Made by a program: the position numbers and the translations under genes. From contig JAHFZE010000241.1 of assembly GCA_020854785.1 (NCBI GenBank), forward strand, positions 1 to 7,137: DNA of 7,137 bases, in the 5' to 3' direction. Below, in pieces: positions 1-5,930 of this stretch (positions within the stretch are counted from its first letter, which is position 1; each line of letters opens with the position of its first letter). Under the pieces are notes generated by a model. The model was not told the origin of the DNA. It was given only the letters and a program-made list of their open reading frames with translations, and ran no database searches. This DNA comes from Methanomethylovorans sp. (GTDB lineage Archaea > Halobacteriota > Methanosarcinia > Methanosarcinales > Methanosarcinaceae).

Positions 1-621
1 CAGCAAATCGGGTTCAGAATGCGGATCAAAGGTCCGGGGTCCCTGGAATATGCCCGTGAAAAAGCAAAAGAGCTGGAAGTATCCGAAGAGATATTGGATA
101 TGTTATACACGTTACCTGATCTGACAGAGGAAGAGAAGGATAAGATCATGAACCAGATGCAAATAACACCTGAGATCTATGCAAAACTTTTCCCTAAGGT
201 CACCTTCGAAGATGTGAAGGAAGATGCAACAAAGATATTTGAAGCTCTGGATCTTCCCCTGGACATCCTTTATAAAACACCTTACCAGATCAGCGGTGGA
301 GAACATGTAAGAGCTTACATAGCTCTTGCACTTACCACACGTCCTGAGATACTCATGCTCGACGAGCCTTTCGGTGATCTGGATCCTGTGACACTCCGAG
401 ATGTTACAAACGCCCTCAAGAGGATCAACCGGGAATTCGGGACTACCATAATAATCGTTAGCCATCATATGGACTTCGTGAAAGAGGTATCTCACAGGGC
501 GGTCCTTATAGATGAGGCAAAGGTAATAATGGAGGGAGACCCTGTGGAAGTGTCAAACCGTCTTGTGGAAATGAGCCATGCTAGGTATCTGGAAAGGACC
601 ATAGAATCCCTTATGGCCTGA
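1..621 (+). CDS. atwA: Methyl-coenzyme M reductase activation component A2 (ABC-type ATPase), C-terminal part
   Basis: The reading frame is open from base 1, so this is the 3' end of a longer gene and not a short gene starting at the ATG at 19. About 206 residues remain of a family usually 530-560 long. They contain the second ATP-binding cassette without its Walker A: an ABC signature ISGGE at 295-309, Walker B ILMLDEP followed by the D-loop GDLDP at about 349-384, and the switch histidine in VSHH at about 460-471. Between the missing Walker A and the signature lies a long charged helical insert (about 55-220), which fits AtwA better than a transporter ATPase. There are no membrane segments. 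In methanogens AtwA is a soluble ATPase in the complex that reductively activates the nickel cofactor F430 of methyl-coenzyme M reductase. The AtwA call rests on remembered family resemblance; the ABC ATPase call is certain. Confidence 0.85.
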   Translation, partial: QQIGFRMRIKGPGSLEYAREKAKELEVSEEILDMLYTLPDLTEEEKDKIMNQMQITPEIYAKLFPKVTFEDVKEDATKIFEALDLPLDILYKTPYQISGGEHVRAYIALALTTRPEILMLDEPFGDLDPVTLRDVTNALKRINREFGTTIIIVSHHMDFVKEVSHRAVLIDEAKVIMEGDPVEVSNRLVEMSHARYLERTIESLMA

Positions 622-622
622 A

Positions 623-674
623 ATTGATCCGCACAAGGCCAAAAAACAGCATTTCATTTTATTGCCAGATCAAT
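623..674. repeat. Inverted repeat ATTGATC / GATCAAT downstream of atwA
   Basis: A 7-base perfect inverted repeat (623-629 and 668-674) begins just after the atwA stop codon and encloses 38 bases. These include an A-rich run (641-646) and a T-rich stretch (651-662). It may mark the atwA transcript end, with the T-rich stretch acting as an archaeal oligo-T terminator. The loop is long, so a stable hairpin is uncertain. Confidence 0.3.
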
Positions 675-703
675 AGTTACTCTCATGCCTGTCTTGTACA
701 AAG

Positions 704-711
704 ATATTTAT
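704..711 (+). promoter_or_regulatory. Probable TATA box of the phasin-family gene
   Basis: ATATTTAT preceded by purines (AAAG) resembles an archaeal BRE/TATA pair. Transcription about 25 bases downstream would start near 733, giving a short leader that still includes the GAGGTG Shine-Dalgarno site at 735-740. The nearest upstream gene ends 126 bp before the phasin start, so a separate promoter is expected. Confidence 0.5.
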
Positions 712-747
712 TTTAGCAGAATACAAATCATAATGAGGTGAAATAGT

Positions 748-1110
748 ATGAAAGATACTCTAAAAAAAGTGGGACTTTTTGGAATTGGTCTGTGGGCCCT
801 TACTGAAGATAAGATCAACGAGCTCTCAAAGGAGCTTATCGATAGTGGGGAGATGAATAAGAAGGAAGGTAAGAAATTCGTCAAAGAGGTTCTTGAAGAG
901 CAGAAAAAACAGACAGAAGACATCGAAAAAAGGATCAATGCAAAGGTACAGGAAACATTCAAGCGTGCAGAGGTCGTGAAGAAGGATGACCTGAAAGCCC
1001 TGAAAGAACAGATGCAGCAGTTGCAGGATAAGCTTGATGAGCTGATCGGCGAGAAAAAAGAAGGAACTGAAGTAGCAGAAGAAGAGACTAAAAAAGAACA
1101 GGAAGAATAA
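748..1110 (+). CDS. Phasin-family (PHA granule-associated-like) coiled-coil protein
   Basis: This is a 120-residue, highly charged, mostly helical protein. A short hydrophobic stretch (residues 7-18, around GLFGIGLWAL) is followed by a helix pair with the pattern TEDKINELSKELIDSGEM then KKEGKKFVKEVLEE (about 19-51). A long coiled coil follows, with the KKDDLKALKEQMQQLQDKLDEL block near 78-99. The tail is rich in Glu and Lys. This order is typical of the phasin/PhaI-PhaF superfamily; bacterial members coat polyhydroxyalkanoate granules. No signal peptide is present, so it should be cytoplasmic. Whether it binds granules is doubtful here, because most methanogens are not known to make PHA; a scaffold or membrane-surface role is equally possible. 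The ATG has GAGGTG 7 bases upstream. The gene lies 48 bp before the beta-repeat gene in the same direction and may form an operon with it. Confidence 0.75.
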   Translation: MKDTLKKVGLFGIGLWALTEDKINELSKELIDSGEMNKKEGKKFVKEVLEEQKKQTEDIEKRINAKVQETFKRAEVVKKDDLKALKEQMQQLQDKLDELIGEKKEGTEVAEEETKKEQEE

Positions 1111-1117
1111 GTCTTCC
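1101..1117 (+). other. Hairpin with the phasin stop codon in its loop
   Basis: GGAAGA (1101-1106) pairs with TCTTCC (1112-1117) around a 5-base loop that holds the TAA stop (1108-1110). No oligo-T run follows at once; CTTTT comes at 1131-1135. It could stabilise the 3' end, weaken read-through into the next gene, or be chance in a purine-rich Glu/Lys tail. Confidence 0.35.
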
Positions 1118-1158
1118 ATAGTTTACATATCTTTTAACACCTTGTGGGGGGGGAAATA

Positions 1159-1767
1159 GTGAGCAACACTAAAAAAAAACAGAGCTCTGTTCTTAATTTG
1201 CTGAAAGCTATGAATCGTCCAAAATACCGTGATCTTGATATCAGTACTAACAATATGACTGTGAATTGGGAACATATTCCGCAGTTGCCCCGGGTTGGTG
1301 ATACCCTTACTATTACAGGTAGCACTACTCCTGAGGCCAAGGTCAAGGTTAAGGTATCTTTTGAAAAGAAGGTTCCGGTTATAGATGGAAAATATGAATA
1401 CAATATGGACAAAGTGGAGATACCTGATGGTCCAAACAAGTTTACCATAAAGGGCCGTAAAGCTAGGGACCTTAGTTTCAGCGTGAAGATGTTCATTACC
1501 TTCACAAGGACATTTGAAGCTAATAGTGATGAAGCTGTTTACTCAGAAGAGAACGTACCTTCAGGAAAATATGATATTTCCATCCATGGTCAGGCAATGG
1601 AAGGAGAAAAGGAAGTAACCATCTACCTTGAAGCTGTGGAGATCATAGATACTGACAATGAAGGAAAGTTCACATATAATTATAATACTGCAGCTTTGCC
1701 TGCAGGAGACTTCAATGTGTTTGTAGGAGATGCAGATAGAACAATAACTCTGTCAGCAGCAATCTGA
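1159..1767 (+). CDS. Uncharacterised protein with two tandem beta-sandwich-like repeats
   Basis: I do not recognise this 202-residue protein. It has a basic, Ser/Lys-rich N-terminus (NTKKKQSS) without signal peptide or membrane segment, then two similar beta-rich units. Unit 1 spans about residues 48-111 and unit 2 about 136-199. They align without gaps over a core 92 residues apart: DGKYEYNMDKVEIPDG (76-91) against EGKFTYNYNTAALPAG (168-183). Both have an upstream strand ending in Gly (TITG and SIHG). This suggests duplication of an Ig-like or similar beta-sandwich domain. I chose the GTG at 1159 over the in-frame GTG at 1144, because the G-run at 1146-1153 then serves as ribosome binding site 5 bases upstream, as the GAGGTG does before the phasin gene. 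The 1144 start would begin with MGGEI encoded by the binding site itself. The phasin gene upstream is probably co-transcribed, which hints at a shared cytoplasmic role. Archaeal beta-sandwich repeats are often surface proteins, but nothing here supports export. Confidence 0.7.
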   Translation: MSNTKKKQSSVLNLLKAMNRPKYRDLDISTNNMTVNWEHIPQLPRVGDTLTITGSTTPEAKVKVKVSFEKKVPVIDGKYEYNMDKVEIPDGPNKFTIKGRKARDLSFSVKMFITFTRTFEANSDEAVYSEENVPSGKYDISIHGQAMEGEKEVTIYLEAVEIIDTDNEGKFTYNYNTAALPAGDFNVFVGDADRTITLSAAI

Positions 1768-1796
1768 AACTTATACATTGAAAAAGAGAAAAGTGC

Positions 1797-1827
1797 GTCA
1801 GCCTTTAAGGCCGACCAATTATTTTTC
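1797..1827. terminator. Bidirectional hairpin terminator between convergent genes
   Basis: GTCAGCC (1797-1803) pairs with GGCCGAC (1809-1815), with one A/C mismatch, around the loop TTTAA. On the plus strand it is followed by ATTATTTTT (1819-1827). On the minus strand it is followed by a T-rich run, the complement of the A-rich 1781-1792. It sits between two gene ends facing each other, so it probably ends both transcripts. Confidence 0.7.
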
Positions 1828-1832
1828 AGAAC

Positions 1833-2108
1833 TTAGAACTTCATTCCACGTTCTGTCATGTGTTTTATAAACTCCACTGCCTCCATGACCGGCACGCTGT
1901 CGATAGTACAGACATCAGACCACGGCAGATTGAAAGCTGCGTATGCCTCTGAACTCTCAGCTTCATAGAGGATGAAGAATCTGCCTCCTGTAAGGTCAAG
2001 CCACTGATTTACAACATGAATACCCGCTGGTGGCCTGAGTTCCTTGAAGTGTTTCAGGATATCTTCTCTGTGTTCCGGTGCCCACATACTTATGTCCATA
2101 AATAACAT
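1833..2108 (-). CDS. DUF3303-type small protein
   Basis: This is a complete 91-residue protein resembling the DUF3303 family. Features are the N-terminus MLFMDISMW, a central GIHVVNQWLDLTGGRFFILYE block (about 29-49) with the usual Trp and Gly-Arg, an acidic helix ESSEAYAAF, and the closing strand and helix DSVPVMEAVEF. The alternation of strands and helices suggests a dimeric ferredoxin-like alpha/beta fold, as in small monooxygenase-like barrels. I know of no established function for the family. No signal or membrane segment is seen. The start at 2108 has GGGGTG at 2118-2123, 9 bases upstream; the next Met (2099) would be 18 bases away. The gene stands alone, convergent with the beta-repeat gene and divergent from nrpR. 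Confidence 0.75.
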   Translation of the reverse strand: MLFMDISMWAPEHREDILKHFKELRPPAGIHVVNQWLDLTGGRFFILYEAESSEAYAAFNLPWSDVCTIDSVPVMEAVEFIKHMTERGMKF

Positions 2109-2254
2109 TTCTTATAACACCCCTTTTATATTCAATGGGAACAGGCTTTTTGCCCGCTACTCCTAACTAGAAATTGAATCGCATAGAATATGAACCTTTC
2201 TACTATCATAATAAAGTAACCGAGTTTTATGCTATTGACCATTGAGGAAAGAAA

Positions 2255-2262
2255 CATATAAG
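2255..2262 (+). promoter_or_regulatory. Possible distal promoter upstream of nrpR
   Basis: CATATAAG preceded by GAAA (2251-2254) is a good archaeal BRE/TATA match. A start near 2283 would give nrpR a leader of about 125 bases carrying a 15-codon open frame, or would make a separate short transcript. Confidence 0.4.
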
Positions 2263-2263
2263 A

Positions 2264-2284
2264 GCACATGTTCTAAGGATGTGC
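2264..2284 (+). repeat. Inverted repeat GCACAT / ATGTGC next to the distal TATA box
   Basis: Perfect 6-base arms at 2264-2269 and 2279-2284 are separated by 9 bases. They begin one base after the TATA-like element and cover the expected start site, which is the normal place for an archaeal repressor operator. The sequence does not match the NrpR operator forms I know. Confidence 0.35.
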
Positions 2285-2355
2285 AATATGATCATGCAGT
2301 TATGCTCCAGAAACATAGTAGAACCGGATACATAATCTTTTTAGACATGATGGAC

Positions 2356-2363
2356 ATATTTTA
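2356..2363 (+). promoter_or_regulatory. Probable proximal TATA box of nrpR
   Basis: ATATTTTA lies about 50 bases before the nrpR ATG and predicts a transcription start near 2385. That leaves a short leader containing the GGAG Shine-Dalgarno site at 2401-2404, 5 bases before the ATG. Confidence 0.4.
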
Positions 2364-2409
2364 TTAATCCCCAACTAACCTTTGAAACAAACGAAAGACA
2401 GGAGAAACT

Positions 2410-3390
2410 ATGACAGACCCCAATGTCGAAAGGAAACTTATTGAAATAATGCGGATAATCAGCAAGAGCGACAAACCATTGGGAGCCCGCCTCATCGCAG
2501 ATGAACTGCAGAACAGAGGGTATGCCATTGGGGAACGGGCTGTGCGCTATCATCTACGCATACTGGATGAACGGGGATTCACCAAGAAGCATGGATATAT
2601 TGGCCGTACCATAACAGAACTCGGACAGAAAGAGCTCAATGATGCGCTTATAAGTGACAGGCTGGACCTGGTGATCACCAGGATAGAAGAACTGGTGTAC
2701 AAGACCACATACGACCTCAAGGAAAAGAAAGGGAATGTCATAGTGAATGTATCTATCATTGACAAAAGGGATTATGAGAAAACTATGGATGTGCTGAAAT
2801 ACGCCATAGATGCCGGAATATCCATAAGCCCCAGGATCAGGATAGTGGACGAGGACTCTGAGGAAGATGATATCTTCGTACCTGACGGTAAATTTGCAAT
2901 AGCCAATGTATGTAGTATCACCTATGATGGTATACTCCTCAAGAACGGGATCCCTTCAACTCCGTTATATGGAGGGATCATGCAGATGGAAGCTCACCAG
3001 CCCGTAAGTTTTGTGGACATCATAGGTTACAGCGGAACATCGATAGACCCTATAAAAATATTCATTAACAGGCATTCCACTTCAGTGCTCGATTATATTG
3101 AAAGTGGTAATGGAAAGCTTCTTGCTAACCTGCGCCATATACCGGGTTCTGCAAGGGAAAAGGCAAAAGAAGTGATGGAACTTGCTAAAGAATCCGAGAT
3201 CGGCGGATATCTGGAAATAGGCCAGACCAGCGAAGATGTCTTCAACGTACCCATGGAAAGAGGAAAAGCTGGCATACCTGTGATAGTGGGAAGCAATGCC
3301 ATCACAGCTATCGCAGAAGCCGGTATTCCTGTAAAAGCATACCCTGTTTCTACGATCATGGACTACAATTTAATGAAAAGACTGGAATGA
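2410..3390 (+). CDS. nrpR: NrpR-type global nitrogen repressor (NrpRI architecture)
   Basis: This is a 326-residue transcription repressor. Residues 1-80 form a winged-helix DNA-binding domain; the recognition helix is probably IGERAVRYHLRILDERG (40-56), followed by the wing HGYIGRTITELG (61-72). Residues about 85-320 form one NrpR (DUF128) effector domain, with the conserved stretches VPDGKFAIANVCSITYDGIL (157-176), TPLYGGIMQ (184-192), VDIIGYSGTSIDPI (202-215) and AGIPVIVGSNAITAIAEAGIP (287-307). NrpR represses nitrogen-assimilation genes when nitrogen is ample and is released from DNA by 2-oxoglutarate. Methanococcus NrpR carries two effector domains; a single one is the Methanosarcina NrpRI form, which works with a separate NrpRII protein. 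A partner gene is therefore expected elsewhere. The nearby amtB-glnK pair is the obvious target. Only 10 bp separate it from the convergent methyltransferase gene. Confidence 0.92.
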   Translation: MTDPNVERKLIEIMRIISKSDKPLGARLIADELQNRGYAIGERAVRYHLRILDERGFTKKHGYIGRTITELGQKELNDALISDRLDLVITRIEELVYKTTYDLKEKKGNVIVNVSIIDKRDYEKTMDVLKYAIDAGISISPRIRIVDEDSEEDDIFVPDGKFAIANVCSITYDGILLKNGIPSTPLYGGIMQMEAHQPVSFVDIIGYSGTSIDPIKIFINRHSTSVLDYIESGNGKLLANLRHIPGSAREKAKEVMELAKESEIGGYLEIGQTSEDVFNVPMERGKAGIPVIVGSNAITAIAEAGIPVKAYPVSTIMDYNLMKRLE

Positions 3391-3400
3391 GATATCATGC

Positions 3401-4363
3401 TCACCTGTTTTTCTTAATAATGTTCATCATGGAAAAATACCCTCTGCCAAACTCCATGGAAAGCAACTGGTAGGCTTTTTTGTCAGTGAGCCCTGCACTC
3501 TTAATAGCATTATAGCGTGCAATGACCTTACTTGATTCCTCTTCTGTCCAACGCTTCCTCTGGTTATGATGAGGGTTCCCACCATTTGAGCACAGTTCTT
3601 TGAGCATGTAACCCCTTTCTATATTGTGCATTTGTTCCAGCTGGTAATCATAGACATCCCCATTCACCTCAAAGCCTGTAGAATATCTGTTCAGAGACTT
3701 GGCTATCTTTGCCGTGGAAAAACTCCCCAGGAAAAAATCGCAGACCAGGTCCCCCTCATCGGATGAGTAGAGGATCATCTTCTTTAACAGTTCCGCAGGA
3801 AGGGTGTTCTTATTCCTTAACCTGCCTTTCTTGAAATCCCTGTTGATCACCCATACATCTTCCAGGTCATTATAAAGCATAGAACTGTTATCATCGTTCT
3901 TCTCAGATGTACCGAATCTGCAGAAGGTATTAAATTTCACCCCTTTTACATTTGATTTTTTACAGTATAGAATATGGTAATGAGATGTAACGAACTTGTG
4001 CCTGGTACTCACACCGAAATTATACTTCCATATGATATGATTTATGATCTCAAGATCGTTCTTTTCAAGAGCAAGCAGTATATCCAGAAGATTGCTCCAT
4101 CCTGAGACCACATACATGGAACCAGTGTCCTTGAGCACCCTATGGGCCTCATGTAACCACTCTATGGAAAAATCACGATATTCTTCCTGATCCACCTCAA
4201 CATACCCTTCGAACACATGCTCCTCTTTCCTGTGATAATGTTTGTGGAGACTGTCACCATTTATGGCGAATGGGGGATCTGTGATGATAAGATCGATGCT
4301 TCGGTCAGGAAGATGTTCACGTGCACCGGTTATGCAGTCCTGGTTATAGTAGATATCCCTCAT
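3401..4363 (-). CDS. Beta-class DNA N4-cytosine/N6-adenine methyltransferase, apparently solitary
   Basis: This 320-residue SAM-dependent DNA methyltransferase has the catalytic motif IV first, TDPPF (28-32), and the SAM-binding motif I late (about 209-218). This order defines the beta class. A motif X-like stretch with GDLVCDFF precedes motif I. Motif I reads DFFLGSFSTA where DPFLGSGTTA is usual, so one glycine of the FxGxG loop is Phe. The last 50 residues (RKRWTEEESSKVIARYNAI onward, 269-320) look like an added Myb/SANT-type helical DNA-binding domain. DPPF does not by itself separate adenine from cytosine N4 specificity. I chose the ATG at 4363; the frame extends to a GTG at 4399, but a strong TATA box overlaps that extension, so transcription should start near the ATG. 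No endonuclease or specificity gene is adjacent. Its 3' end nearly touches that of nrpR, and it shares a divergent promoter region with amtB. Confidence 0.85.
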   Translation of the reverse strand: MRDIYYNQDCITGAREHLPDRSIDLIITDPPFAINGDSLHKHYHRKEEHVFEGYVEVDQEEYRDFSIEWLHEAHRVLKDTGSMYVVSGWSNLLDILLALEKNDLEIINHIIWKYNFGVSTRHKFVTSHYHILYCKKSNVKGVKFNTFCRFGTSEKNDDNSSMLYNDLEDVWVINRDFKKGRLRNKNTLPAELLKKMILYSSDEGDLVCDFFLGSFSTAKIAKSLNRYSTGFEVNGDVYDYQLEQMHNIERGYMLKELCSNGGNPHHNQRKRWTEEESSKVIARYNAIKSAGLTDKKAYQLLSMEFGRGYFSMMNIIKKNR

Positions 4364-4388
4364 CCGGAGTGGAACTACGTTGCAGCAA

Positions 4389-4396
4389 TATATAAA
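4389..4396 (-). promoter_or_regulatory. TATA box of the methyltransferase gene
   Basis: Read on the minus strand this is TTTATATA, a near-ideal archaeal TATA box. The expected start, about 25 bases downstream, falls near 4366, some three bases before the ATG at 4363. No Shine-Dalgarno site precedes that ATG, so the mRNA is probably leaderless or nearly so. Confidence 0.65.
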
Positions 4397-4457
4397 CACT
4401 TTTAACCGCCGCCGCAGAGGAGAAGAGATTAAGATAAAGATATGCTAAAGCAAAATA

Positions 4458-4465
4458 TTTAAATA
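4458..4465 (+). promoter_or_regulatory. TATA box of the amtB-glnK operon
   Basis: TTTAAATA preceded by AGCAAAATA (BRE-like) predicts a start near 4487. The leader to the amtB ATG would be about 30 bases. This strongly A/T-rich region is the only good promoter for the two-gene operon. Confidence 0.65.
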
Positions 4466-4472
4466 ATATAAA

Positions 4473-4485
4473 GTCTACAGTAGAC
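4473..4485. promoter_or_regulatory. Perfect 13-bp palindrome, candidate operator for amtB-glnK
   Basis: GTCTAC-A-GTAGAC is a perfect 6-1-6 palindrome lying between the TATA box and the expected transcription start. A repressor bound there would block polymerase recruitment. NrpR operators reported in methanogens are short palindromes (GGAA-N6-TTCC in Methanococcus; a 13-bp site was described at glnK1 of Methanosarcina mazei). The bases here differ from these, so NrpR binding is inferred from position, size and the presence of nrpR nearby. Confidence 0.55.
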
Positions 4486-4515
4486 AACCGCTTTCCTACT
4501 AAAGAGGAGTAATTT

Positions 4516-5925
4516 ATGGAAACAATGTGCAAAATGAAGAACCTAAGAAATTCAGGACAAAACCTGCTGCTCTTAGGAATTATCCTTATGATGTTGATAT
4601 TGCCTGTATCAGCTGCAACGCCTGAAGAGAATGCAAAAGCTATAGCTGATGTGCAGACAGCACTTACCGTTTTATGGCTGATACTTTGTGGTGCCATAGT
4701 GTTCCTCATGCATGCCGGTTTCTCACTAGTGGAGATCGGACTTACCCGTGTTAAGAACACTACGAACATACTTATGAAGAACTTCATGACAATATCTCTT
4801 GGCGTAGTGGTCTACTGGGCCGTTGGCTGGGCAATAATGTATGGTGCCGACTATGCTGGAATAATAGGTATTGACCAGTTCTTCATGAGTGGTGCTGACA
4901 ATGCAATATGGACCAGCTGGTGGTTCCAGATGGTGTTCGCAGCCACAGGTGCAACGATCGTATCGGGTGCCATGGCCGAGAGAACGAGCTTCAAGGCATA
5001 CTTGATATACACCGTACTGATGGTGGGACTCATCTACCCTGTGTTCGGCCACTGGGTATGGAGCGGTGCCGGTATCCTTACCAGCGGTCCGATAGTCGAT
5101 GCGATCGGAATAGGATACCATGACTTTGCAGGATCTTCAGTCGTACACATGATAGGAGGTTTCTCTGCCCTTGCGGGTGTGTTACTGGTCGGTCCAAGGA
5201 TAGGTAAGTTCAGGCGCGGTAAGCCTGTAGTGATCCCAGGTCACAGCCTGCCCCTGGCGTTTCTGGGAACACTGATACTGGCATTCGGATGGGTAGGGTT
5301 CAACGGAGGAAGCACCCTTGACGGTAACGATCCCTACATCGGCCTTGTAATAGCCAACACTTTCCTGGCGGCAGGAGCAGGTGCTATAATGGTACTGCTG
5401 ATCACCTGGATGAAGACCGGAAAGCCAGATCCCTCCCTTACAGCCAACGGTATGCTGGCAGGTCTTGTAGCCATAACCGCTTCCTGCGGATCCGTTGCCA
5501 GCTGGGCAGCAGTGGTCATAGGACTGATCGCAGGTATAATAGTATATGTAGGAGTTATGTTCAACGAATACACACTCAAGCTGGACGATCCGGTAGGTGC
5601 CATCGCAGTACACGGTTACAGCGGGGCCTGGGGAATATTGTCGGTCGGCATATTCGCAATAGGACAGGGTAATGGCATATTTGCTGATGCTGCATACACT
5701 GCTGCTGGTGCTGGCCTGCTATACGGCGGATACCAGCAGTTCATGGTCCAGGTAGTTGGGCTGATACTGGCTATAATATGGGCCTTCAGTATATCTTTCA
5801 TAATATTCAAGGTACTGGATGCAGTTATGGGCCTGAGGGTGCCTGAAGAAGATGAGATAGCCGGACTCGACATAAAGGAACATGGAATATCTGCATATCC
5901 GGAATTCGTGCTTGCAAAGGAGTGA
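4516..5925 (+). CDS. amtB: Ammonium channel/transporter AmtB
   Basis: This 469-residue Amt/Rh-family channel moves ammonia/ammonium across the cytoplasmic membrane as a trimer. A signal-peptide-like segment (about 15-34, ending PVSAA) precedes about eleven membrane helices. Pore residues are present: the Phe gate pair in FQMVFAATGATIVSGAMAER (F137, F141), FGWVGFNGGS (257-266) with F262, the substrate-site Asp in DFAGSSVVH (D203), and the twin histidines H211 and H366 (AVHG). The C-terminal cytoplasmic tail keeps the GLRVPEEDEIAGLDIKEHG pattern (439-457), the region through which GlnK contacts and closes the channel in bacteria. GAGGAG (4504-4509) lies 6 bases before the ATG; Met codons 4 and 7 are less well placed. 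glnK follows after 5 bp. Expression is probably raised under nitrogen limitation through NrpR. Confidence 0.96.
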   Translation: METMCKMKNLRNSGQNLLLLGIILMMLILPVSAATPEENAKAIADVQTALTVLWLILCGAIVFLMHAGFSLVEIGLTRVKNTTNILMKNFMTISLGVVVYWAVGWAIMYGADYAGIIGIDQFFMSGADNAIWTSWWFQMVFAATGATIVSGAMAERTSFKAYLIYTVLMVGLIYPVFGHWVWSGAGILTSGPIVDAIGIGYHDFAGSSVVHMIGGFSALAGVLLVGPRIGKFRRGKPVVIPGHSLPLAFLGTLILAFGWVGFNGGSTLDGNDPYIGLVIANTFLAAGAGAIMVLLITWMKTGKPDPSLTANGMLAGLVAITASCGSVASWAAVVIGLIAGIIVYVGVMFNEYTLKLDDPVGAIAVHGYSGAWGILSVGIFAIGQGNGIFADAAYTAAGAGLLYGGYQQFMVQVVGLILAIIWAFSISFIIFKVLDAVMGLRVPEEDEIAGLDIKEHGISAYPEFVLAKE

Positions 5926-5930
5926 GATAG

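Larger units (their letters stand above)
2109..2409. other. Intergenic region between the DUF3303 gene and nrpR
   Basis: These 301 bases hold no convincing gene. On the minus strand a TATAAAAG element (2123-2130) lies so close to the DUF3303 start that it would give an almost leaderless transcript. On the plus strand there are two possible TATA boxes (2255-2262 and 2356-2363), a 6-base inverted repeat (2264-2284) and a 15-codon open frame (2288-2335). The part between about 2131 and 2240 shows nothing I can interpret. Confidence 0.5.

Noticed and set aside
19..621. A complete 200-residue ATPase gene starting at the ATG at 19
   Set aside because: The frame is open to base 1 and the protein lacks Walker A, so it is the tail of a longer gene.
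1101..1117. GGAA and TTCC at the phasin stop as an NrpR operator
   Set aside because: The spacing is 9 bases instead of 6 and the site lies inside the end of a gene, not at a promoter.
1144..1158. Start of the beta-repeat gene at GTG 1144
   Set aside because: The first codons would be made of the G-run that best serves as ribosome binding site for the GTG at 1159, and no Shine-Dalgarno site precedes 1144.
4364..4399. A 12-codon N-terminal extension of the methyltransferase from a GTG at 4399
   Set aside because: A strong minus-strand TATA box (4389-4396) overlaps the GTG region, so the mRNA should begin after it; the family-like N-terminus MRDIYYNQDC starts at 4363.
4364..4515. A classical GGAA-N6-TTCC NrpR operator before amtB
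   Set aside because: I looked for it on both strands and found none; TTTCC at 4492-4496 has no matching GGAA at the right distance.
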